Shown here one piece after another: positions 7,056-14,284 of a DNA stretch of 64,000 bases. Within the stretch, counting starts at the first letter, position 1, and each line of letters opens with the position of its first letter. A program made the position numbers and the translations under genes. The notes beneath the pieces are model-generated. The model searched no databases. It saw nothing but the letters and a program-made list of their open reading frames with translations, and was not told the DNA's origin. The stretch comes from JALZEG01 sp035942255 (GTDB lineage Bacteria; Actinomycetota; CADDZG01; WHSQ01): the NCBI GenBank assembly GCA_035942255.1, contig DASZDG010000015.1, positions 1-64,000 of the forward strand. Reading direction: 5' to 3'.

Positions 7056-9127
7056 GGAGGGGGGACGCTCGCGACCCCCTGAAGCGGCTGGCGGCCGCGC
7101 GCAGGGCCGTCCTCCTTGCGCTCGTGTTCGGGGTGCCGGTCTTCATCCTCTGGGGAGTCGCCCTCGACGCCTTTCTGCTGCCGAAGGTGGCGCTCCTCGC
7201 CGTCACCGTGGCACTCGCCGCGAGCTTGAAGGCCGTAGAGGTGGTGCTGGGAGGGGCATGGCGCGGGTTGCGGGCTGCGGCGCTTCCGGTTGCCTTCGTC
7301 GCCTTTCCCGCGGCGGTTGCGTGGGCGGCGAGCGACTACCGGCGGTGGGCCCTGCTGGGAGAGGAGTCGAGGCTGGAGGGCCTCGTGCCCGTCCTGCTGG
7401 TTGCCGCCGCGGGGCTCCTGCTCACCGATGCTTTCCGCGGCGACTACCGCGCCCCCGCGTGGACGTTCGTCGCATCGGCGACCATCGTCGCGCTGTACGA
7501 GCTCGTGCAGTCCGTCGGGCTCGACCCGCTGGACATCCCGATCGCTCAGTACGCCCCCTCGACCATCGGACAGTCGAACTTCGTCGGCGGGTTCCTGGCG
7601 GCGGCGCTGCCGCTTGCACTTGCCGCGTGGACGTCGGCGTCGGGGGCCGCTCGCGCCGCCGCCATGGGGGCCACGGTCGTCCTCGTGCTCGGCATCTTGC
7701 TGGCGTTCTCTCAGGGCGGCTGGGCCGCCGCCGCGGCCGGCGTCTCCGTGTTCGCGGGTCGCCGTCTCCGCGACCGCCACCGGCGCGCTCCCCTGGCCGG
7801 CGTCGTGGTGGCCGCCGCGGTCGCGGGCCTAAGCGTCGGCGTCGTCCTGTTCAGCTTGGTCGACCCGTCACATCCCGCCGTTCCGGATACCGCCCGCTCC
7901 CGGGGGCTGTGGTGGAGGTCGGCGATCCAGATGGCCGCGGAGTCACCGGTGTGGGGACACGGCCCGAACGTCTACGCGATCGAGGGGCCGCACGACCGGA
8001 CCGCGACAGACGCGCTGTCGCACGACACGCTCGTGGAGGACGCGCCTCACTCGGTGCCCCTGTCGCTGCTCGCCAATCACGGTCTCCTCGGCCTCGCCGG
8101 CTTCGCGGGCGTCTTCGTGTGGGCGGCGCGGCGCGTCGCGCGCGCCGCGCCGTCTCCCGTCACGGATGGGCTCGCTGCGGGGGCCGCTGCCTACTTCGCC
8201 CAATCCCTGGTGAGCGTCGACTCGCCCGTGCTGCAGCTCGCGCTCTGGGTGTGCATCGCGGGGATTGCCGCATCGACGGAACGCGCGGCAGCGGAAGAAC
8301 GAAACGGGCCACGGGCCGCGGCCCCCGCACGGCTTGCCGCCGGCGCCGCGATCGTCCTCGTCCTTCCCGCAGGGGCGGGGTGGTGGAGCTTCGGGGTGCT
8401 GAAGGACGACGCGATGGTCCTGGAGGCCATGGAGGAATCGTCCTTCGGGCGGCACGCGGAGGCCAGCGGCACGCTGGAGAAGGTGCTCGACCACCGCAGC
8501 TGGGAGCCGTACCGCCGCACGTTCGGGCTCATCCTCGGCAGAGCCACTCTGGACGCCGGCGCGGACGGTGAGGACGAACTCGCCCGCATGAAGCGCGCGT
8601 ACGCGTACCTGGACGACTTCCCGAACGTGCAGGCGATCGCGGAGTACGCCGGGTTCCTGCACCAGTGGTCGATCTACGACGTCGCCGAGGAAGAGGCGGC
8701 GCTCGCCCAGCTCTTTCGCCAGCTGGATCTCGATCCCTACAACCCCACTGCCCGCATCTTGGCCTCCGAGGCGCTGCTCCGCCTCGGCCGCGCCTCCGAG
8801 GCCGTCGACGTCCTCGAATTCCTGCTACCGGAGATCGAGGAGGGCTACGCGGTCTCGGCGCGCGTCTGGGGCGCGCTCGCGGTCGCGTACTACCTGGACG
8901 GGCGGATCGGCGAGGCTCGCTCCGCCGTCGACTCGGCGCTCGCCTCCGACGGAGGGAAGCCCCCCGCGAAGGACTGCCACGTGCTCGTCGCACGGGAACT
9001 GCTGCGGAGGTCGGGCGACGGTGCGACGCGCGACGAGTACCTCGAATCGTCACCGGATCTCTTCGTATGCGCGGCCGCGACCCTCGCGCTGCTCCCGGGA
9101 TACGACCCGCAGGACGAGGAGCGCTAG
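7052..9127 (+). CDS. O-antigen ligase/Wzy-like membrane protein with C-terminal TPR-like region
   Basis: A 691-residue protein. The first about 460 residues hold many hydrophobic segments, and a periplasmic loop with GHGPNVYAIEG and APHSVPLSLLANHGLLGL matches the Wzy_C (O-antigen ligase/polymerase) family. The last about 230 residues are soluble and helical with TPR-like repeats (for example YNPTARILASEALLRLGRAS). Such proteins ligate or polymerise lipid-linked glycans on the outer face of the membrane. The TTG start is weak: AGGAGG lies directly behind it, so the true start may be a few codons downstream. Its TAG and the convergent aroE TAG share the bases CTAG, so the two genes meet with no spacer. 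Confidence 0.82.
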   Translation: MRRGDARDPLKRLAAARRAVLLALVFGVPVFILWGVALDAFLLPKVALLAVTVALAASLKAVEVVLGGAWRGLRAAALPVAFVAFPAAVAWAASDYRRWALLGEESRLEGLVPVLLVAAAGLLLTDAFRGDYRAPAWTFVASATIVALYELVQSVGLDPLDIPIAQYAPSTIGQSNFVGGFLAAALPLALAAWTSASGAARAAAMGATVVLVLGILLAFSQGGWAAAAAGVSVFAGRRLRDRHRRAPLAGVVVAAAVAGLSVGVVLFSLVDPSHPAVPDTARSRGLWWRSAIQMAAESPVWGHGPNVYAIEGPHDRTATDALSHDTLVEDAPHSVPLSLLANHGLLGLAGFAGVFVWAARRVARAAPSPVTDGLAAGAAAYFAQSLVSVDSPVLQLALWVCIAGIAASTERAAAEERNGPRAAAPARLAAGAAIVLVLPAGAGWWSFGVLKDDAMVLEAMEESSFGRHAEASGTLEKVLDHRSWEPYRRTFGLILGRATLDAGADGEDELARMKRAYAYLDDFPNVQAIAEYAGFLHQWSIYDVAEEEAALAQLFRQLDLDPYNPTARILASEALLRLGRASEAVDVLEFLLPEIEEGYAVSARVWGALAVAYYLDGRIGEARSAVDSALASDGGKPPAKDCHVLVARELLRRSGDGATRDEYLESSPDLFVCAAATLALLPGYDPQDEER

Positions 9128-9978
9128 CCCGAGCTGCGCGAGTGCGCGTTGATCGCGTGGATCGCCGCCGCCGACATGGCCTCCAGCGGCGCCGCTTGGC
9201 CCGTCCAGATCGTGAACGAAGCCGCGGCCTGGCGCACGAGCATCCCGAGTCCTCCCCACGCCTGCGCGCCTGCGGCGCGCGCGGCTTCGCCCAGCGGCGT
9301 CGACGGCGGGACGTAGAGGAGGTCGACGACGCATTGTCCCGGCCTGAGCTCGGCCCCCGGAAGCGCGTGCTCGCCCGCGGCCCCCAGCGGCGTCGCGTTG
9401 ACGACGAGGTCGGCGTTCGCGGCCGCCGCGGGGGCCGCGGGCCACTCCTCCACCCGCACCGACGCACCCTGCGCGAGCTCGCCGAGCGCCTCGGCCTTCG
9501 CGGTGTCGCGCGCCGCCACCGCGACCTCGGCAACCTCCAGGTCGTCGAGCGCGCGGACGACCGCGCGAGCCGCGCCCCCGGACCCGAGCACGAGCGCGCG
9601 CTTGCCGCGCGCGTCGAACCCCGCGTCCCCGGCGAGGAACTCCGAGAACCCGTCGACGTCGGTGTTGTGGCCGACGAGACGGTCGCCGATCCTCTGGATC
9701 GTGTTGACCGCGCCCACGCGGCGCGCGTCGCCCGACAGCTCGTCCAGGTGCTCGACCACGCTCTCCTTGTGCGGCATCGTCACGTTCGCGCCCATCGCGC
9801 CGAGCGCCCTCAGCCCCCGCACCGCGTCGCCCAGCAGCCGCGGCTCCACCGGCCACGACAGGTACGTCCAGTCGAGCGCCACGCGCCGGAAGCCGACGTT
9901 GTGGATCACGGGCGACAGCGTGTGCTCGAGCGGCCACCCGAGGATGCCGACGAAGCTCGAGCTCCCGGTCCCCTTCAC
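9124..9978 (-). CDS. aroE: Shikimate dehydrogenase
   Basis: NADP-dependent reduction of 3-dehydroshikimate to shikimate in aromatic amino acid synthesis; cytosolic. Length is 284 residues. The substrate-binding N-terminal region begins VGILGWPLEHTLSPVIHN. The catalytic lysine is in NVTMPHKES, followed by GAVNTI and GHNTDVDGF. The nucleotide-binding loop is LGSGGAARAVVRAL, and the C-terminal GMLVRQAAASF motif is present. The GTG start overlaps the mltG TGA (GTGA), as expected for a translationally coupled mltG-aroE pair. Confidence 0.95.
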   Translation of the reverse strand: MKGTGSSSFVGILGWPLEHTLSPVIHNVGFRRVALDWTYLSWPVEPRLLGDAVRGLRALGAMGANVTMPHKESVVEHLDELSGDARRVGAVNTIQRIGDRLVGHNTDVDGFSEFLAGDAGFDARGKRALVLGSGGAARAVVRALDDLEVAEVAVAARDTAKAEALGELAQGASVRVEEWPAAPAAAANADLVVNATPLGAAGEHALPGAELRPGQCVVDLLYVPPSTPLGEAARAAGAQAWGGLGMLVRQAAASFTIWTGQAAPLEAMSAAAIHAINAHSRSSG

Positions 9979-11012
9979 GAGCAGCCCAGCGCCTCGTAGG
10001 CGGCCTTGTCCACCAGGAACTCGTCGTAGGTCTCGCTGAACGCGTGGCGGCCGTCGCAGTCGGCGAGCACGTAGAACAGCCACTCGCCCTCCGCGGGCTC
10101 GGCGGCGGCCTGGAGCGCCTCCTCGCCCGGCGCGCCGATCGGCGTCGGCGGCAGCCCCGGGTAGAGCCTCGTGTTGTAGGGCGAGTCGATCGCGAGCTCC
10201 GAGACCGTCAGCCCGAGCTTGTGGTCGCCGATCGCGTAGTTCACGGTCGCGTCGATGCCGAGCTTCTCGCCGATCTCGAGCCGGTTGTAGATCACGCGCG
10301 CGACCTTCGGCCGCTCGGAGTCGAGCTTCGCCTCGGCCTCGATCATCGACGCGATCACGAGCGCCTCGTAGCGCGAGTACCCGAGCGACTCCGGGAACGA
10401 GAAGTCGATCGGAGCGACCCTCTCCTCCATCTCCTCCACGAGCCGCCGGGCGACCGAGACCTCGTCGTCGTCCTCGCTGACCTGGTACGTCGACGGGAAC
10501 AGGAGGCCCTCGTGGTTGTCCGACCCCTCGGGCAGCAGCGACGACCGGACCTTCCCGTTCTCGAGCACCTTCAGGAAGCGCTCGCCGGACAGGTCCGTCT
10601 CCTCCTCGAGGATCCGCGCGAAGTCCTCGAGCCACAGCCCCTCGGGGAACGTGACGTTCACGAACTCCGGCGCCGGCGGCGCCTTCCGAAGCTGCGCGAG
10701 CGCGTCGCGCGCGGTAAGGCCCGTCGGGAGCTCGTAGCTCCCCGCCTGGATGTCCTCCGCGCCGCCGTCGAGGTACGCGGCTATCCGGAAGCCAAACGCG
10801 GACTCGATCACGCCCCTCGCCTCGAGCAGCTTCCCGATCGTCTCGACCCCCGCACCCTTCGGGATCTCGAACGCGACCGGCTTGCCGGGATCGCTGTTGC
10901 CCCACACGCCGATCGAGCGCAGGTAGACGTTGGCGGCGACCGCGGGGACGGCGAATATCCCGGCGAGGATCACGAGCAGCAGGACGACGCGGCCCCGGCG
11001 CGTGAGGCTCAC
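9975..11012 (-). CDS. mltG: Endolytic murein transglycosylase MltG
   Basis: Cleaves nascent peptidoglycan glycan strands and so limits chain length; anchored to the membrane with its catalytic part outside. One N-terminal membrane helix (about residues 8-28) is followed by a LysM-like segment with FEIPKGAGVETIGKLLE. The YceG catalytic domain has the conserved Glu in IASMIEAEAK and the signature YNTRLYPGLPPTPIGAPG. The length of 345 residues is typical. Its start overlaps the ruvX stop by four bases, and its stop overlaps the aroE start. The ruvX-mltG-aroE order is widespread in actinobacteria. Confidence 0.95.
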   Translation of the reverse strand: MSLTRRGRVVLLLVILAGIFAVPAVAANVYLRSIGVWGNSDPGKPVAFEIPKGAGVETIGKLLEARGVIESAFGFRIAAYLDGGAEDIQAGSYELPTGLTARDALAQLRKAPPAPEFVNVTFPEGLWLEDFARILEEETDLSGERFLKVLENGKVRSSLLPEGSDNHEGLLFPSTYQVSEDDDEVSVARRLVEEMEERVAPIDFSFPESLGYSRYEALVIASMIEAEAKLDSERPKVARVIYNRLEIGEKLGIDATVNYAIGDHKLGLTVSELAIDSPYNTRLYPGLPPTPIGAPGEEALQAAAEPAEGEWLFYVLADCDGRHAFSETYDEFLVDKAAYEALGCS

Positions 11013-11413
11013 CGGCGGCCGTCCAGGTATCCCTGCAACATCACCGACGCCGCGACCGCGTCGCGCATCGCCTTGCGGGCCGCGCGGCCCGCACCTCCGG
11101 CGCGCAGCGACCGCTCGGCGATCACCGTCGTAAGGCGCTCGTCGTGCTCGACGACCTCGACCGTCAGCGCGTCCCGCAGCGCGGCGACGAAGGGAGCGGC
11201 GTCCTCGACGGCGCGCTCCTCGGCTCCTCGGAGAGACAGCGGCTTGCCCACGACCACGAGCGTCGCGCCCTGCTCGGCCACCAGCTCGGTCAGCCTCGCC
11301 ACCGGGTCCGTCGTAGAGACGTCGATCACCTCGAGCGGGCGGGCGAAGGACGTCTCGAGGTCGGCGACGGCCACGCCCACGCGCCGCTCCCCCGGGTCGA
11401 CGCCGAGGATCAC
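11009..11413 (-). CDS. ruvX: Holliday junction resolvase-like protein RuvX/YqgF
   Basis: RNase H-fold nuclease of 134 residues, implicated in rRNA processing and in resolving branched DNA. The first acidic residue is in LGVDPGERRVGVAVAD. LVVVGKPLSLRGAEE holds the usual VGLP-like loop, and the last acidic residue is in AMRDAVAASVML. It begins with an ATGA overlap on the alaS stop, and its TGA overlaps the mltG start, so it is embedded in a coupled operon. Confidence 0.93.
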   Translation of the reverse strand: MILGVDPGERRVGVAVADLETSFARPLEVIDVSTTDPVARLTELVAEQGATLVVVGKPLSLRGAEERAVEDAAPFVAALRDALTVEVVEHDERLTTVIAERSLRAGGAGRAARKAMRDAVAASVMLQGYLDGRR

Positions 11414-14037
11414 GGGCGCAGGGCTTGCCGTGCCTGCTCGGCGACCACCTCTAGCGCCTCGTCGACCTTGCCGGCCGCCGGGCCCCCGGAGATCGACAGC
11501 TCGGGCTTCCCGCCCGCGCCGCCGCCGAGCAGCTGCGCGCCCGGAGCCAGCAGGTCGCGCGCCGACAGCCCCCGCGACACGAGGTCCTTCGTCAGCGCAG
11601 CGACGAGGTTCGCGCGACCGTCGGCCGCCGCACCGAGCACGACCACGGCAGAGCCGAGGCGGCCCTTCAGCAGCTGCGCGAGCTTCCGCAAGTTGTCGAC
11701 GCCGAGATCGCGGCGCGCCACGACGAGCCGTGTCCCGTCGACGTCTTGCGCGGCGTCCGCCAGCGCCGCCGCGTCGGCCTCTATCGACCGCTGCTCGGTC
11801 TCGGCGAGCTTGCGCTCGAGCTCCTTGTGCGACGACACGAGGCGCTCGACGCGCTCCGCGACCTCGTCGGGGTTCGTCTTGAGCAACGTCGCGGTGCGCG
11901 CGAGGACGGCGAGCTTCGACTCGAGGAACGAGAGGCCCTCGCGGCCGACGAGCGCCTCGACGCGGCGCAGGTTCGCGCCGACCGAGCTCTCGCCGGTCAC
12001 GACTACGACGCCGATCTGGCTCGTGTGCGCCACGTGCGTGCCGCCGCAGAGCTCCTTCGAGTACTCGCCGACCTCGACCACGCGGACGAAGTCGCCGTAC
12101 TTCTCGCCGAAGATCGCCATCGCCCCGATCGAGCGCGCGTAGTCGAAGCTCGTCTCGTAGGCGCGCACGCCGTCGTCGGCGCCGACGCGCGTCTGCAGCT
12201 CGCCGGCGACGTCCGTCAGCTGGTCGCCCGCGAGCGCGTCGAAGTGGTTGAAGTCGAAGCGCAGGCGTCCGGGCTCGACCAGCGAGCCCGCCTGCGTCGC
12301 GTGCTCACCGAGCCGGTCGCGCAGCACCCAGTGGAGGATGTGCGTCGCCGTGTGGGCGCGCTCGCACCCGCGGCGGTAGGTCGCGTCGACCCCGAGCTCG
12401 ACCTGGTCCCCCGTCCTGATCTCGCCCGCGCGCACCTTCACGCGGTGGCCGGTCAGCCCCGGCACGACGCGCCTCGTATCGAGCACGTCCGCGACGCCGC
12501 TCGCCGCCCGGATCGTCCCCTGGTCGCCGACCTGGCCCCCGCCCTCGGCGTAGAACGTCGTGCGGTCGAGCACGAGGTCGACGACGTCGCCCTCGCTCGC
12601 GACCGCGATGTTCTCGGGGCCCTCGAGGATGCCGATCACGCGGGCGTCACCCTGCAGGTGCTCGTTGCCGACGAACTCCGTGGCCCCGTGCTCCTCCAGC
12701 AGCGCGACCGCGGCGTCCACCGACGCGGCCTCCTCGCCGGTCTTGCGGGCGGCACGGGCACGGTTGCGCTGCTCGGCCATCAGGACCTCGAACGCCTCGA
12801 TGTCGACGTCGAGCCCGGACTCCCCGGCGATCTCGACCGTGAGGTCGATCGGGAAGCCGAAGCTGTCGTGCAGGCGGAACGCCGCGTCGCCGGGCACGCC
12901 GGCGCCGAGGTCGCGCGCTTTCCCCATCTCCGACTCCAGGACCCCTAGGCCTTGACGCAGCGTCTCGTCGAACCTCTGCTCCTCGCGCTCGGCGACCTCG
13001 AGGATGAAGTCGCGGCGCTCCACCAGCTCGGGGTACGCCGCGCCCATCAGCTCGATCGTCGTCGTGATGAGCGCCGGCAGCACGGGCTCGTTGCGGCCGA
13101 GCAGCCGCGCCTCGCGGATCGCACGCCGCATGACCCGGCGCAGGACGTAGCCGCGCTCGGTGTTCGACGGCATCACGCCGTCGCCGATCAGGAACGTCAG
13201 CGAGCGCCCGTGGTCGGCGAGGATCCGCAGCCCCCGGTCCGTGCGCGCGTCCGAGCCGTACGTCTTCCCGGTGAGGCTCGAGGCGGTCTGGACGAGCGTC
13301 CCGATCGTGTCGGTCTCGTAGATCGACCCCGCGCCCTGGAGGAACTGCGCGAGCCGCTCGACCCCCGCGCCGGTGTCGATGTTCTTGCGCGGCAGCTCCG
13401 ACACCGGCTCGATCGCCGCGTTGCAGTCGTTCTGCATGAACACGAGGTTCCAGATCTCGAGGTAGCGGTCGCCGTTGCCGATCGGCCCCTGGTCGGACGC
13501 GTCGCCGAACCTCTCGCCGAGGTCGACGTAGATCTCCGAGCACGGGCCACACGGCCCCGCGACGCCCATCGACCAGAAGTTGTTCTCCTTGTCCCATCGC
13601 AGGATGCGCTCGGGACGCACGCCGACCTCGTCGGCCCACACGCCCTGCGCCTCGTCGTCGGTCTCGTAGATCGTGACCCAGAGCAGCTCGGGGTCGATCC
13701 CGAACGACTCCGTGACGAGCTCCCACGCCCATGGGCACGCGTTCTGCTTGTAGTAGTCGCCGAACGAGAAGTTGCCGAGCATCTCGAAGAACGTGAGGTG
13801 CCGCGCCGTCTTGCCGACCTCGTCGATGTCGGTGGTCCGGAAGCACTTCTGGATGCTGAGGGCGCGCGGCCACGGCGCCTGCTGCTCGCCGAGGAAGTAC
13901 GGCTTGAACTGGTTCATCCCGGCGTTGGTCAGCAGCAGCGACGGGTCGTTCGGCACGAGCGACGACGACGGGACGCGGGCGTGCCCGCGCTCCTCGAAGA
14001 ACGCGACGAACTTCTGACGGATCGTGTTCGAGTCCAC
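11410..14037 (-). CDS. alaS: Alanyl-tRNA synthetase
   Basis: Charges tRNA-Ala with alanine. The 875-residue protein has all AlaRS parts. The class II catalytic domain begins with RQKFVAFFEERGHARVPSSS, and it includes the FFEMLGNFSFGDYYK and GPCGPCSEIYVDLG motifs. The editing domain carries HTATHILHW and CGGTHV, which supply zinc-binding residues. A coiled segment and C-Ala domain follow, with a Gly-rich GGGAGGKPELSISGG near the end. It is the first large gene of the alaS-ruvX-mltG-aroE run and ends in a four-base overlap with ruvX. Confidence 0.97.
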   Translation of the reverse strand: MDSNTIRQKFVAFFEERGHARVPSSSLVPNDPSLLLTNAGMNQFKPYFLGEQQAPWPRALSIQKCFRTTDIDEVGKTARHLTFFEMLGNFSFGDYYKQNACPWAWELVTESFGIDPELLWVTIYETDDEAQGVWADEVGVRPERILRWDKENNFWSMGVAGPCGPCSEIYVDLGERFGDASDQGPIGNGDRYLEIWNLVFMQNDCNAAIEPVSELPRKNIDTGAGVERLAQFLQGAGSIYETDTIGTLVQTASSLTGKTYGSDARTDRGLRILADHGRSLTFLIGDGVMPSNTERGYVLRRVMRRAIREARLLGRNEPVLPALITTTIELMGAAYPELVERRDFILEVAEREEQRFDETLRQGLGVLESEMGKARDLGAGVPGDAAFRLHDSFGFPIDLTVEIAGESGLDVDIEAFEVLMAEQRNRARAARKTGEEAASVDAAVALLEEHGATEFVGNEHLQGDARVIGILEGPENIAVASEGDVVDLVLDRTTFYAEGGGQVGDQGTIRAASGVADVLDTRRVVPGLTGHRVKVRAGEIRTGDQVELGVDATYRRGCERAHTATHILHWVLRDRLGEHATQAGSLVEPGRLRFDFNHFDALAGDQLTDVAGELQTRVGADDGVRAYETSFDYARSIGAMAIFGEKYGDFVRVVEVGEYSKELCGGTHVAHTSQIGVVVVTGESSVGANLRRVEALVGREGLSFLESKLAVLARTATLLKTNPDEVAERVERLVSSHKELERKLAETEQRSIEADAAALADAAQDVDGTRLVVARRDLGVDNLRKLAQLLKGRLGSAVVVLGAAADGRANLVAALTKDLVSRGLSARDLLAPGAQLLGGGAGGKPELSISGGPAAGKVDEALEVVAEQARQALRP

Positions 14038-14062
14038 CGGCGCGCCTTTCCGGGTCCGGGGT

Positions 14063-14260
14063 CTAGACGCGGTCGCCCGGCCCGGGGGCCGGCGCCTGGG
14101 AAGCTCGGGCGTTCGACTCCTCGAGCTTCTGGTTCACCTTGTCGAGCAGCGTTCCCGTGATCGCGTTCGGGCGGAACCGGTCGCGCTGCTTCCTCATCCA
14201 GCGGTCCGCCTGGAGCGCGCCCGCTGCGCCCACGCCGATCCAGAACAGTCGTCTCAGCAT
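14063..14260 (-). CDS. Small membrane-anchored protein upstream of alaS (DUF6167-like)
   Basis: A 65-residue protein with one short N-terminal hydrophobic stretch (LFWIGVGAAGALQAD) followed by a basic, then charged helical tail. In Streptomyces a small anchored protein of the DUF6167 type occupies the same position just upstream of alaS, and the N-terminal pattern (RRLFWIGVGAAGA) looks similar. I infer the family from position and this resemblance only. The function is unknown. Confidence 0.6.
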   Translation of the reverse strand: MLRRLFWIGVGAAGALQADRWMRKQRDRFRPNAITGTLLDKVNQKLEESNARASQAPAPGPGDRV

Positions 14261-14284
14261 GCGCCGAGACTAATCCCTACTGCC